Origin: Takakia lepidozioides
Lineage: Eukaryota > Streptophyta > Takakiopsida > Takakiales > Takakiaceae
Direction: 5' to 3'
Length of the DNA: 64,000 nucleotides
Assembly: GCA_030704615.1 (NCBI GenBank)
Contig: CM060731.1
Coordinates: 86,594,756-86,658,755 of the forward strand
Made by a program: the position numbers and the translations under genes
Notes under the pieces: model-generated
Databases searched by the model: none
The model's input: only the letters and a program-made list of their open reading frames with translations
Told to the model about the DNA's origin: nothing
Part shown: positions 11,824 to 23,456 of the stretch, piece by piece
How the letters are laid out: every line of letters starts with the position of its first letter
Position numbering within the stretch: the first letter of the stretch is position 1

Positions 11824-12625
11824 TGTCGCGCACCTCCCTTCGGTAAGCTCCCCTTCACGTCATAGTTACTCGCTTTGATGCGCGCGCCTGACTCCCAACC
11901 TGGCCGCCGGGCCAACTTGGAGCTTCGGCTGCTCACCGGGACATAACGGTCCCCCCCCTTCGCTTCCCACTAAACCCTCCACCTATTTGGGACTAGTGGA
12001 ATTCCCTTTGGTAGATGGCAGTCCGGAACAACTCCTCACTCTTTGGTCGCTTTCCGGCTCGCTCGCTTACTCACTAGTTTTTGGTCACCAACGGGCTTGC
12101 ACCGTTCTCGGGGTTACTACTCCCTATATATACTTCTCGCCCCTTACCTTCTCTTCTAGCTCTCCAAAGCTTAAAGATGGAGGCCTAACTAGGCTGAATG
12201 CATGCTCCACACATGCTGTTCGCGGGGGTTTCATAACCAGCTATGCCATTTTATGGCAAACCACCACGAAAACCCTCGACTCCCGGTGATGAGTCGCGGT
12301 GAGTCTTGGCTCACTCACCACGGCCCCTATGGACCGTGCTGAGTCCCAAGACTCCCCACGACTCCCACCACGAGGTCTCCGCCCCCATGGTGAGTCCTAT
12401 GCCACCCCCACTAAGTCCCGCTAAGCTACCACCACCCCTTGTGGAGCCACCCCCACCGCAACCCGGTGTGCGGGGCTCCACCTAGTGAGCGCCTCCGCCT
12501 CCTTCAGTGCCTTGGGCACTCAAGGGTGCTTCAGCCCCCCATACCTGTCGCTGCCGATGCCCCCACCACAGGGGCAGCCCCTCATGTGTCCCGACCCCCT
12601 GCCCTCAAGGCAAAGGGCCGCGACA
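11824..12625 (-). repeat. 5' LTR of the chromovirus
   Basis: 802 bp, TGTCGCG...CGCGACA, followed by the TTGGA duplication at 12626-12630. It carries about 75 bp (near 12135-12215) missing from the 3' LTR. Confidence 0.95.
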
Positions 12626-14590
12626 TTGGAGAAAGGGCAAAAATCAAAAGTAGCAGGAGGGTGATGGGGGGGTGGGCTTCCCTGATCCCGGGGCAGCAGA
12701 ATGAGCCTAGGCCTTGGCAGAGGAGATGAGACAGAGGGTGAGCCAGTCCTCTTTCTTTTAGCCTGGCGACCAGCCGAGAGAGTCGGGAGCGAGGCAGCTG
12801 CAGCACTGGCGTTCAGGGAACGTGAAGGAGAAACAGATTTGACTGGAGCATTGAGAGCTTCTGGAAGAGTGGCACCATTTGATTGGATTCCACCATGCAG
12901 TCTAACGCCGGATTTGTCCTTGTGGGGGCAATCTGCTTTGACGTGCCCCTCTCCGTTACATCCATAGCAGGTAATGCTGAGCATCTCTTCTCTTATCTGC
13001 ACAGAGATGAAAGATCCGTCCAATGTCAAGAGCTTGATTGCGTTTCCAATTCTTGCCATTTCCGGCATCATAACCACAATCTTCGGCACCCCACTATCCT
13101 TGCTAGAGTCAAGCAGGGCTGGGTCCTGGTCCACACTTAAAACAATATCATTAATTGGGTAAAAAATGTTGAGGCTCCCAATGTATGAGCCAAAATGAGC
13201 TCCAATCTCCGGGAGCGAGGCGAGATAGTTATCTGGCAGGAACGGCAGCGCAATAATTCTCGGCTTGCAGGTGGCTCCATCCTTGTGGCCCCAGTCAGGC
13301 GACCAAGGAAATATGTTCACTTTGAAGCGAGATTTTCTTGTGTTGAAGGCGAGCGCTCGGTCGACTTCCTCCTTAGAGCCAAATTTGACAATGTAAAATC
13401 CATGGCCCATGGAATGACAGAAATGGTGATTCAATCCTCCCTGCGCTCCCAGATGCTCAACTACCCATTTTCTGGCCTCATCTTTATCATGAGGGCGGCC
13501 AGGGAAATGGACTAAGATGTCGTGCTGCATCATTTTGGAAGAATGAGCGCGCAGGCATTCCAGGTCTAGGGAGATAATATCCTGGGAGTCAGTGCTGGGA
13601 GCGACTGGTTCGACATCCAAGCATGGCGCGGCATTTCCGATATTAGGACCTTTCCCAAGAATAGACGCCGCAGGAGCAGATGAGGAGTTGCGCGGGGTCC
13701 AGGTACCTTTACCTCTGGAGCTGCCTCCTGTACCTAATCTTTTCTTACGCAAGGCCACACCTCTAGAGGCCATGGTGCAGGAAGATAGCGCTCACGCAGG
13801 GGCAAACGAAGCACGATGAGGAGGGGAGCTGAGAAGATGAGAGGGGAGTGGGGAGATGTCACCTTTAATGGGAAATCAAGTAGGCCTCGTTCACTGAAGT
13901 AGAATCAGAGCAGCAGCTAATACTATCGGCGCGAACTGAGGCCTGACCAAGAGCAATTAATCAGAGCCGCCAAGTCGCCAGGAGGGAGAGGAGGATGGAT
14001 GAGGAATCAAAGCTTCCAGTAAAGCACACATTTAAAGAGAGGGAGAAAGGTGGTGGCCGGGTATAACAACGCAGGGCTGACACGCCGCTCGGGGGACAGC
14101 AGCAGGGTGCCCAAAACAGAAGGAGATAAAGTATGCCAGATAGAAGGAGAAGAGTGGGGGAGGAGCGTAGAGGAGGGGCTGCACACAGCGGGAGACCCAA
14201 GGAGTTGAGGTAAATGAGAAGCTGGGCGGCGAAGCTAAAAACAGACCGCACCAATTGTCGCTTGGCAGAACCTTAAGCAGCCGCAGGATAGGAGAATCTC
14301 TAGCAATATCAGAGAGGGGACAAAGGGGAGCTGGAGGAGCTCTGAGAGATTAGAGAGCGAGGTTGCAGTGGAGAAGAGGTGGGACAGGAGTAATGAGCCG
14401 TCCAGTGAGAGAGACGGCGTTGTCTGCATGCGAACAAATAAACATTCATCATGCATGCATGTACCCAAGAGCGCGGAGGCGATCTAACCCAAGATCTGCA
14501 AGTTTGTGCACGCGCGAGATTGGGACATGTCACACGAAGAGGAGAGGAGGGAATGAGGGAGGGGCTGTGTGAGGGGTGGGCTTCGAAAAA
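12626..14590 (-). mobile_element. LINE, proximal part (5' UTR and ORF1 start)
   Basis: This is the upstream part of the LINE split by the chromovirus. ORF1 starts at 13773. Bases 13774 to about 14590 are purine-rich on the plus strand, carry no frame on the LINE strand and probably represent its 5' UTR. The outer limit is a guess from the change of base composition near 14590. Confidence 0.75.
12631..13773 (-). pseudogene. LINE ORF1, N-terminal part (DUF4283-like, zinc knuckle)
   Basis: About 380 residues from ATG 13773. A DUF4283-like region (VHFPGRPHDKDEARKWVVEH, later FLPDNYLASLP) precedes a CCHC knuckle (CYGCNGEGHVKADC). A basic Ser/Pro-rich tail (GRQAKRKRTGSPS) follows. This layout is typical of plant L1 ORF1, which binds the element RNA. 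The frame is open up to the Ty3 insertion, which interrupts it, and resumes at 5575. Confidence 0.85.
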
Positions 14591-15745
14591 ATTCTAAGTC
14601 CCAGCGATCACTCATCGCAGAACGCGGAGCTCTTGGGAGCCCCATCCTTGTATGTTTTCAAAATCCTATCTTTCATTTAAAAAAAAATTGAAGATGAAGC
14701 CTTAGTTCCCACCGAAATGAGGAGGCATGACGGACTGGAATGTACTTGATGGGGGATAGGGGATGGATAGGGTGCTAATTCCAAAAGGCGCGGGCGCAGT
14801 AAAACGGAAAAGTGACAGACGGCCTTGCCCGTCCCACAAGCTTGGGCATCTTACCACGTGGCGCCTCGGCAGTGGCTGTTTTCGTGGGAACCAGGATTGG
14901 CGCGTGAGGTCAGAAGCGATGGCAATAATGCAGTATGTATATCGGGTGGGGCGGCCGATGGATATTAGTTTCCGTGTGAGTGATGGGTTGGGCTGTCCGG
15001 CCAGCTATTCTGGCGGTCCGAATAGATGGTGACCTGTTGCGCATTCTGCGAGACCAGAGTGGCAATGCAATGGCTGGACGGAACGGCGACGGGAAGAGAG
15101 GGATAAGAGGGGCTACGGCGAGAAGCCGTCCACGTCCACAGAAATCCAGTGGTCCCGAGTGGCGTGGGCAGGCAAGAGATATTTTGACAGGAGGTTCCAT
15201 GCATGTGTCGAAAGGAGCCATGCCAGTCCATGCCAAACCATTGCCATAGCTGCTACCCTTCTCTCCGGGCTCTTGTGCGCTCAATCCATGCACTTTTCCG
15301 CTGGCCATCGCAGCACACCGAGCCTTTCTCCCACTGCTCCCTCGAGTTCTGTGTACCTGTCTGAGAATTTGAGATTTCGCTGTTAGGCTTTACACTCTCT
15401 GTCTCTATCAGTCATCTTGTTTGTGGGATTCTGCCATTTTCAACATATTTCTTCGCTATATGTACCATTTTACTCCGTGGGGCTATGGTTGGCGCTTGCA
15501 GCGCACTTTTCTCGCTCAGTGAGTATCTTGCGCCCTTCTTGGGTGCCTGAGTATTCGCGTCTCCCTCTTCTCTCTATCTCTATTTTGTGTTTCTTCCTCT
15601 TGCAAGTGCGAGTTTGTTTGTTCCTGTCTCATTGTATTGGGTGTTTCGTCTCCTACTGCATTCACATCCTTGGCGTGTAACTGGAGCTGCGTCCTAGAGT
15701 TATGAAGGAGGAAGTACTGAGATAGTACCTATTTGGGCCTTAGTC
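14591..15745 (+). promoter_or_regulatory. Dof upstream region and 5' leader
   Basis: This is the intergenic stretch before the Dof gene. A G-box palindrome CCACGTGG lies at 14854-14861, about 900 bases before the ATG. Bases 15380-15680 are TC-rich, as in plant 5' leaders. An in-frame TAG at 15695-15697 limits N-terminal extension, unless an intron acceptor between it and 15746 brings in an upstream exon. Confidence 0.35.
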
Positions 15746-16891
15746 ATGTATTTGCCAGTCACCCAAGAATCGAACCTTGGAGATTTGGAAGACGATAATG
15801 AGGACCTCCCTCCGAGGTCGGGGGGTTCCCCTGCCTCACCAGCGGAGGGATCTCCTGGGAGCAGGGGCGATGGTGGGTGCATTCGTGAGCGACCGGTGAA
15901 AGTTATCCCATGCCCTCGATGCCAATCCATGAATACCAAGTTTTGTTACTACAACAATTACAGTGTCAATCAGCCGAGACACTTCTGCAGAAATTGTCAA
16001 CGGTACTGGACAGTTGGGGGTACTCTTCGCAACGTACCCGTCGGTGGGGGATCCAGGAAGAAGAATCGCTCTCGCCATCGCAACGAACCTTACCTCAAAA
16101 CAGGAGGAACTGTGACAAATCCAGTGGGTGCCAGCCCTTTGCACCAACAGGTTATGCAGACGGTGAACAGCATGCACCAGCTTTCAATGCTTCCCCACAC
16201 TGCGGCAGGGGTGAGTTTTGGCAACCAGCTACCCGGATTTCCTCCTTCCGGTGGCCCGCAAGTCCCCTTTTTGCAGTTCCATAGCATGGACCAAGGCCAG
16301 GTGCTGTATACTCCGCCGATTAAGACATTGAGCCAACATGACTCTGCTGATCTGCATGCAATGTACGAGACGCAGGCTAGCAATTCGGGCCTGCAAAGCA
16401 ATTCGCCCTTGATGAACAATGGAGGGTATTACTGTCCGGAGATGGAGGGAAACCACATAGAAGCTCTCGGCCAAGTAGGATTGCACAGAGCTGGTTATTG
16501 GGGAAGTCAGGTGCCGCAACATCCGGGTCTCTGCAGCAGGCTCGCCACAGGTTTGTGGGAGGAGAGCCGATCTGGGCAGACTATCATGTCATCGTCACTC
16601 CATAGTGTAGTCGAGGAGGAGAGCAACATTTCTGTAAATCGTCAGGTGCACAAGGCTGGATACTGGGAAGCTCCGATGGTACAACATCGGGGCAGTAACT
16701 CCAGGCCGGGGCTGAGCAAAAGGCCGGGAGCAGGTACCTGGGAGGAGAAGCAATCTGGGCAGGCTAATACTTCGCCACATGCCAGCAGCACCATAGAAGA
16801 GGAAGGCAGCACGCCTTCTAATGGCTACTCTAATAACGGGTACGAGGACGCCTCTTCATGGGGTATAAACAGTGACATCTATTTTCAGTGA
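15746..16891 (+). CDS. Dof zinc-finger transcription factor
   Basis: 381 residues. The Dof domain at about 51-105 has the CX2CX21CX2C finger ([27 protein letters not shown], then [16 protein letters not shown]). Dof proteins bind AAAG cores in plant promoters. Its finger resembles CDF-type Dofs ([20 protein letters not shown]) with a [12 protein letters not shown] end like other groups, so the subgroup is open. I see no C-terminal CDF motif. Instead, residues from about 245 to 365 hold two related copies of a 55-60-residue unit (AGYW, QH-G, G-WEE--SGQ, then EEE). The ATG is the first after an in-frame stop at 15695; an upstream exon is possible. It is the best-preserved gene in the left half of the window. 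Confidence 0.9.
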   Translation: MYLPVTQESNLGDLEDDNEDLPPRSGGSPASPAEGSPGSRGDGGCIRERPVKVIPCPRCQSMNTKFCYYNNYSVNQPRHFCRNCQRYWTVGGTLRNVPVGGGSRKKNRSRHRNEPYLKTGGTVTNPVGASPLHQQVMQTVNSMHQLSMLPHTAAGVSFGNQLPGFPPSGGPQVPFLQFHSMDQGQVLYTPPIKTLSQHDSADLHAMYETQASNSGLQSNSPLMNNGGYYCPEMEGNHIEALGQVGLHRAGYWGSQVPQHPGLCSRLATGLWEESRSGQTIMSSSLHSVVEEESNISVNRQVHKAGYWEAPMVQHRGSNSRPGLSKRPGAGTWEEKQSGQANTSPHASSTIEEEGSTPSNGYSNNGYEDASSWGINSDIYFQ

Positions 16892-18929
16892 GCAAAGAGA
16901 TTTCCCTTCTCCTTCATATTTTCTCAGGCCTAGTTCAGCCAGTGTAGCAAGCATGAGGACCCTTATGTGATTAATTGTTCCGAGCATATTGCTTGTATAT
17001 ACACGTGTATAGTCTCTTTGGTCAATAGACCCAAAGGTTTGGGTTTCCTCTTTGGCTTTTGGAGTTGTATGTGTTAAGGGTTGTGAAATAGCAGGTGTGT
17101 ATGGACCGATTATTTTATGGCCAGGGGAAAGACTTGTCTGGACGGGCTGGGAAGTGTCGAGCGTCTTCGCCCACTCGGTTTCCCATTATCTAATTTTGAA
17201 AAAAGTCAGTTCTGGAATCTCTGTTGTTGGGAAATCTTTGGGTGTTTATTAGTGAGGTTGGCACCGGAGAAGATGGACATGGTTGTCTGTCATGTAACTT
17301 TGAAAGAGAATTTCTGTTGGTGGGAATTTTTTTGGTGTTTATTAATTAGTTAGGTTGGCAACGTCCAGGCTCCAGGCTCACAAGTGTAAGAGTAGCTACA
17401 TCGGCTTCCAGACTTTGACTTCAATTACTCTCAAAAGTTCGATGACCATCTCGAGAACAACATGAAACAGCTAGGTCTTCAAGGTTTTTCATTAGTAACC
17501 TATGTTGATCCGCAGGGAATGGCTTGGAGGGGTAAAATATACCCACTAAGAACTTTTGCTCGACTGTGTGAAATCCATTGAAAAGGAGCTTGGTGGACTC
17601 TTCATTAGAGATCACTCTGTTTTTGGACAAAATGTCTCTGTGATTTAGTTTGGCCCTAAGTCACGTTTCTCTTCATCTGTGAATCGGGTTATATTTGTGT
17701 TGGCTCATTTCTGATCCTTGCAAAGTTGAATTGACGTCAGCGAAGTGGTCATCCAGAGCTAGGGACCACACAGAGTAATGGTACCTTCGAAGGGACTCCC
17801 CAACCACAAACTTAGCCGTGCTTGAAAAGGAGGGGGGAAATGCAACACTTTTCTTTGGAGAGCCAGCCCCTCCTTCCATGGTGCATTGCTCTCTAGCAAC
17901 ATGGACCCCAACTCATAGCCACGTTTCCTACACAAACAGACAAAACACACTGAGGCATAGAATCAATTTGACATTAGTGAAAACCAACATTGTTTGAAAC
18001 TGTGTATTTGAGAAAATTGAGTGGGCTTCTTAGGCATGACTGAGAATGAAGTTTGCTTGATGTAGTGTCCATACACTCTGAAGTATGTATGGTCTCCGAT
18101 TTCTTTCTAATTATGGAGGTAAGACTAAAGCTGGGCAGTAAGTGCGCTCACCCTGGCTAGGGGAGTGGTTTTCCCACCTGCAGCCTTTGTGGAAGCAAGG
18201 AGCCTATGTGGAGTGGCGTAGTGCAAGTGCTCATTGGCTGGTTTTTAAGCACCGTCATTAATGAGACTGTGCTAAATCTTCACATCGTACATTAAGAAAA
18301 AGCCACACCTTGCGATTGCGGTTGTCGCACCATCGTGAAGGAAACTCATGCCAGCTCTGCTCCATGATTCAAATTCAGGGCCGAGTCTGATGAGAGGGAA
18401 AAGGTATCTGCTTCAGACATTCAAACGAGGTGCAAATCTTTATCACTCCTTTCTCCAGACCCCACTTTGGATCAGCATCATGCACTCTCCTGATTTTGAA
18501 TTCATCGCTTCGGGAGCTTAAGGGAGGAATGCCAAACCAGGTATTAAATACAAATTAATACTCAATTGCTTTTTAGGCAGCACAGCTGTCCATAAAACTT
18601 GAATCTGCAGTTATCCTTTGCACAGTGACAACATGTCACACTACTGGCGTTTCTGAATGGGAAATTATCGAGGAACTCGGATAGAACTTGGACTGTTCAT
18701 GGACAGCTCACACCAAACCTACACTTTCTTTGTTGACATTCCAATTGCATTATCTAGTCTAGTGTCACTTTACTGGCTTGTCCCTCATCACGGCCTGCCC
18801 ATCTCCCATCTCCTGCTGATTTGATTGTGACACTTCTTCACTACCATCACTTCAATATCTGATTACCTTTCAAATGCCAAATATTCTTCCATTTGCGATC
18901 CTGCTTTGGGAACTGGCTTTCTTTTTTAG
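16892..18929. other. Dof 3' flank and intergenic DNA
   Basis: A TATATACACGTGTATA inverted sequence lies near 16996-17011, possibly within the 3' UTR. Otherwise I see no coding exon, RNA gene or clear repeat. Confidence 0.4.
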
Positions 18930-20655
18930 ATAACCATGCATTGCAAGTCACTTGCCGTGAATCAGAAGCCCGAAATGACTCTGGGGAAGTTGCAGATGCT
19001 GGCCACGAGCGAGGTCAGCCTGAAGGAGAAGTGCTTATGGTTGAAGCTATGGAATTCTGACTCTACAACCCGGAAAAATGCTAAGTTTCCCCATGCTCCC
19101 ACAGATGTGGTGTTCGGCTTGTGGTGTGACACAATGACAAGGTGGTTCTAGGTGAGAACCATCCAATACTCCTGGTGACTTCATGTTTGAATTATTGTTG
19201 CAATCTATCATCTCTAACAATTGACGTGGACTCGCAGCAAAAAGAGGAAGCAGAGCGGCAGTTGGCCATGCTGGTTCAGAATGGGTTCCAACCGCGGAAG
19301 AGGCACCCACGCTGAAGAGTCTTTCTGTCTGGGTGGACAGTTTCCGCATCAAGTACTGGAAGGATTTGTTCTGGTATGAGATGAAGGATGGGCCTGCCCA
19401 AAGTTGGCTGATTACCGAGCAGCCAGGTGGATCTTTACCAGCTCGCAGGCTGGTATACAGGTACATTATTATCATTGCAATTCCTTGGCTGGCTTCGCAT
19501 ATGTCACACAGCAAATGGCGCATAGGCACTAGCGGGCGAACTAACATGTGTAGCAAATGCACGTTATAGTCGGCAGACATTCCAATAGTCGGCAATCTTG
19601 TTCTTTAGACAAGTGGTCGGCGCCGACTACTGCCGTCTGGAAGGTGCCGATAGACATGGTAGTCATAGTTGGCAACGACTATAGGGTGCACGTTATAGTC
19701 GGCATACATTCCAGTAGTCGGCAGTCTTGTTCATTAGTCAAATGGTCGGCGCCGACTACAGGACTCGGACATGGTAGTCATAGTCGGCAACGACTATAGG
19801 GTGGGGCTGGGGTAGCCATGCGGTATAGTCGACAACGACTTTCGGAAAGGGCCCCGGACAGAGCCCGGCTAACCCACAGTTGGGAGTCGTAGTCGCCACC
19901 GACTATGACACAAACTTTGGCCTATTGGGTGTCATAGTCGCTGCCGACTATTCCATCTGGGAAGGGAGTACGGCCCAGACATTTGATAGTTTTCTCCATG
20001 TCATGGTAATCAGGGCCAATGTCCGTCCTCACGTCAAGTTTTGGTGCACTGGAACAGGTACATAAACTTTATTTGCTCGCCAGCAAACATATCAGGTGTA
20101 TGCCAGCCAGTGACACACAGTGGGCCAGCCTCCGTTCAGACTGCACAATGTACAACGGGAGGCGGTTAGGCGAGTATGTGAAATTCACGCATATGCCCTG
20201 CTACTGGTGGCTGGACTTGCCACCCGATGTCATTCCTGACAAAGAAGTGGATTTGTACAAGAAATACACCAAGAACGAGCTGCCCGCACCCACACACATG
20301 GAGCCATTGACGTAGGAAGGTGCCGAGGAGGCTGCAGTCGTCGCTGCCGTACACCTTAAGCAAGCCAATACAGCCCTGGAAGCAGCGGTGGCCAAGAAGA
20401 AACCCAGGAAAAAAAAACATAAACATAAACAGAAGAAGACAGCCACCACAGGGCAGGAAACCCCCCCCCCCCCCCCCCGGTACAAGGCCTGTAGGCAACA
20501 TAGGTGTGGAGGGTGTGGATGAGACAGATGGTGCTCACAGGGAAGACAACCCACTGGCGTTTACTGAAGCCCTACAAACCTCCAGTTTGAGCGAAGGAAT
20601 CGATCTGCTCGAAACCCATGGGCAAACACAAGTGACGGGAGGGGCATGCAGCTGA
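18930..20655 (+). pseudogene. Copy A of an unrecognised multi-exon gene (3' part)
   Basis: Readable exons: 18930-19151 (acceptor TTTTTTAG; ends TRWF plus TAG, then donor GTGAGA), 19238-19460 (ends LVYR, donor GTACAT) and 20058-20655. They match copy B (49648-53909): KPEMTLGKLQMLATS against KPTMTLEKLHRLATS, VDSFRIKYWKDLFWYEM against VRRYFLLYKTNLFFREM, and WWLDLPPDV against WYVDLPPGS. The first exon reads through a site where copy B has an intron. The TAG is CAG with C to T at the exon's last codon. The reading frame changes inside the second and third exons, so this copy is dead. The tail is Lys-rich, then a C18 run (20461-20478) codes Pro. Exons matching the copy B WDGNHR region are absent. 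Function unknown. Confidence 0.65.
19556..19960 (+). repeat. Palindrome array (AGTCGGCAACGACTA family) in an intron of copy A
   Basis: About ten imperfect palindromes of the type TAGTCGGCAACGACTA, GTCGGCGCCGAC or TAGTCGCCACCGACTA lie between 19560 and 19950, part of them in a tandem unit of about 115 bp (compare 19565-19685 with 19680-19800). They fill the intron 19461-20057. Copy B carries a different palindrome array in the same intron. Confidence 0.8.
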
Positions 20656-20660
20656 CAACC

Positions 20661-20961
20661 GTCCAATGGACCGTGGTGAGTCCCAAGACTCCCCACGACT
20701 CCCACCACAAGGCCTCAGCCTCATGGTGAGTCCTATGCCACCCCCACTATGACTCCTTATGCTACCACCACCCCTCGTGGAGCCCAGACCACCGCCACCC
20801 GGTTTGCGGGGCTCCACCTAGTGAGCGTCACCGCCTCCTTGAGTGCCTTCGGCACTCAAGGGTGCTTCAGCCCCCTTTCTGATTTGCTGCCGCTGCCCCC
20901 ACCACAGGGGCAGCCCCTCTTGTGTCCCAACCCCCCGCCCTCAAGGCAAATGGCCGCGACA
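20661..20961 (-). mobile_element. LTR fragment of the chromovirus family
   Basis: The sequence matches about the last 300 bp (plus orientation) of the chromovirus LTRs and ends in the same CCGCGACA at 20961. The other LTR end and any internal region are missing. It abuts the end of copy A. Confidence 0.85.
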
Positions 20962-22157
20962 AGTTGGCGGATCTCTGGTTAGTTGGAATCCTTATAGTCT
21001 GTGCCGACTACAAAATGGATGACCTTTTGGATGAACATAATAACTTTACCTGTGTGCTCACATGAGCTCATGGTTCAACTCACACTTATTGGCAATCCGT
21101 TTAATATGACTTCATTCAGTTTCAGTATACAGTGTCTTGCATTTTTATTGAGAATTCGGAAAACAATCCAGTCAGTTGACTCTGGAAGCACATGTCCATA
21201 GTTAACACCTGTGGACTCCCTATCCATCTCATTTCATTCAATTCTATAAAGTCGGTGCAGACTTCACGAGATGGACGTGAAGGATAAACGTTCTTGCCAG
21301 TCGCATTTCCGAACACACCAAATATATTGCCAATTGGATTATCTTGCTGACATGGCCAAAATAACCTGCACCAAAAAAATGTATTCGAACTTTATGTTCC
21401 CATGGGTTAACACTTTATTGTTTGAAGCACAGATGTAATGACAGCATGATCATCTTGCTCAAATCATTAAAGTCGTGCCGACTATAGGGTCTGGGGCCTA
21501 CACTAGTCACAAGATATGTCTTCTGCACTCGAAAAGTGATTCAAATGTTCCAGTTTTGGGATGAAATCTACCTTCATCATAAGAACACAGAGGCCTTGCG
21601 ATTGCTTAAAAAGACCTGTCCCTGGACTTGCACAGGTGACATTATCTTATTAGAGATCTTCGTTTCGGGCTTCATGATGTTCGACAGAATTGGAATTACA
21701 CCTTTGTTGGTCCATGCATTTGCGTTATGATATCCTTAAAGTCGTTGCCGACTATCTGTATTGTCTCAAATTTCGATGACGGCTGAGAGGGCATGTCCCT
21801 TGACCTGAACGCATGTGTAAATTCATCGTCTTCTTCATTTTTGAAAGTCGGTGCGGACCATACTGTGTGGGGGCTCAAGAACCGAAATTCCCGTTCATGT
21901 ATCCTTAAAGTCGTTGCCAACTTTAAGGTTAACGAGCAAACACGAAATGACATGGCCAACCACTTTCAAACTGACAAGAAGAGCCAAAGCACAACACGTC
22001 ATACAAAATTTGGAAAGCCAAAGTACAACACGTCAAAGAGGTAGAATTGGTTTTTATTCCTGATAGTCGTTGCCAATTTCAATCTATATAGCCTCGTTAA
22101 GCCACTGGTGTGTCATGAAGGACATATCAGTTTTCTTTCTGCAATGTCTACAATATC

Positions 22158-22682
22158 TCAGATCCTATGGCGGCAAACATGGCATGACCCGTTTCGCTGT
22201 AGCCACCCTTCAATGCATGGAGTGTGAAAGGAATGGCCGCACTCACTCAGAATGCGGACGGACTCTCCCTCTGCTGGACAGTCTTGGCAAACGGTGTAGC
22301 GTTTGTATAGTGCAGGATATGTTTCTCCCACGATAACAAACTTCAGAGATTGTACTTGAATGATTTCCATGCTTACCCCTGTCCATTGCAAATTCTCCTC
22401 TGCATGAACCTCCATCTCCTCACCTTCCCCATCAATCTCCATCTGCTCAGCTTCATTATGACCCTCGTCGTCGTCAGAATCCCTAGTGTAGTCCCCTGCT
22501 GAAGGGCCGTTCCCATTCTCAGTCTGTTGAAGCAACATTGTTTGCTCATGTTCGTGCCTCGCAATGCACTCGGCGATATCATCCAGAAATGGAGTCCACC
22601 ATGACGTCGATGGAGGCCTGTCCTCCCCATCGCCTTGGACACCACGATTGCTGGCGCCTGCATTGGAAGAGCTCACGTCCAT
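22158..22682 (-). CDS. RING-H2 finger protein (candidate E3 ubiquitin ligase)
   Basis: 174 residues from ATG 22682. The N-terminal half is acidic and disordered (RDSDDDEGHNEAEQMEIDGE). The last 45 residues form a C-x2-C, C-x-H-x2-H-x2-C, C-x2-C finger (CQDC, CGHSFHTPCIEGWL, CHVC), a RING-H2 arrangement that recruits E2 enzymes. The conserved Pro of the last CPxC pair is replaced by His. The protein stops five residues after the finger. There is no membrane segment, unlike ATL proteins. It lies among palindrome motifs of the copy A family, so it could be transposon cargo, a retrocopy or a true single-exon gene. Confidence 0.6.
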   Translation of the reverse strand: MDVSSSNAGASNRGVQGDGEDRPPSTSWWTPFLDDIAECIARHEHEQTMLLQQTENGNGPSAGDYTRDSDDDEGHNEAEQMEIDGEGEEMEVHAEENLQWTGVSMEIIQVQSLKFVIVGETYPALYKRYTVCQDCPAEGESVRILSECGHSFHTPCIEGWLQRNGSCHVCRHRI

Positions 22683-22717
22683 CTTAGCTAAACACAGACT
22701 ATTCAAAACAAAGTGGA

Positions 22718-22952
22718 TTGAAAGATAAAGTGGCCGTCAACAGTGTGGTTGTAGTCGTTGCAAACTACAAGTAGCCAGCCAGCCTAAATCACTGCTGTGA
22801 GTGACAAACCTAGCAGGCGTCGAACAGCAGCCCCTCTATTGAAAGACAAAATGGCCATCAACAATGTGGTTGTAGTCGTTGCAAGTAGCCAGCGAGCCTA
22901 AATCGCTGCTGTGAGTGACAAAACCTGGTAGGCGTCGAACAGCAGCCCCTCT
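22718..22952. repeat. Two-copy tandem repeat of about 115-120 bp
   Basis: Units at about 22718-22837 and 22838-22952 share ATTGAAAGA(T/C)AAA, GTGGTTGTAGTCGTTGCAA and CGTCGAACAGCAGCCCCTCT, with several differences. Confidence 0.85.
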
Positions 22953-23456
22953 ATTATTTTGGAGCTTCCAGTTGTTTCGAAATACGTTTTTTATTATCGC
23001 TGTACATACCATTCCACCGTCCACCTTCCACTTGGCCGATACTTTTTCCTCCTTTTCATTTTTATTCGTTTACACTTTCAATTTGATCGTGGCACATGCC
23101 ACGCGAATCTTCTGTCCATATTTGCAATGGATGACATCCCCTAGATGATCAGTTTCATGGTCTTTAGGTCTGGAGTTCAACTTCTTGTGCATGCCATAAA
23201 TGAGGATGCCTGCATGCCACTCGGGTGATTCAGGGCTCAAATCTCATACCGCCATATTTATTAATTAACACTATGCGATCTTCCAGATTTAAACTATCTA
23301 CTCATAATAACTAGAGGTCAGGCCTTGCATGAATTGCATACATTTGTTGATTACGGTACCTATTCCCGTGGCCTTACTACCGCGCCCCTATTCTCGCGGC
23401 TATGTGCCCCCAAACCTCTTTGACAGTCTATAATCGGCAACGACTATATAGGTTCG

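Larger units (their letters stand above)
5576..12625 (-). mobile_element. Ty3/gypsy chromovirus, nearly complete, nested in the LINE
   Basis: Two LTRs (5576-6302, 11824-12625), each starting TGTCGCG and ending CGCGACA, bound a minus-strand gag-pol frame. The 5-bp repeat TTGGA at 5571-5575 and 12626-12630 is the target-site duplication. A tRNA-iMet primer site adjoins the 5' LTR and a purine-rich tract adjoins the 3' LTR. A C-terminal chromodomain places it among chromoviruses. Two nonsense codons disable it, but both are single changes, so it is a fairly young copy. Confidence 0.95.
20962..23456. repeat. Dispersed AGTCGTTGCCGACTA motifs
   Basis: Single degenerate copies of the palindrome family of 19556-19960 occur near 20995, 21248, 21470, 21733, 21846, 21906, 22062, 22752, 22872 and 23429, 60-600 bases apart. 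The DNA between them is AT-rich and, apart from the RING-H2 ORF, carries nothing I can identify. Confidence 0.6.

Noticed and set aside
19130-19160. Copy A exon ending in a natural stop codon
   Set aside because: The homologous copy B exon ends in CAG at the same place followed by a splice donor; the TAG is better read as CAG with C to T.
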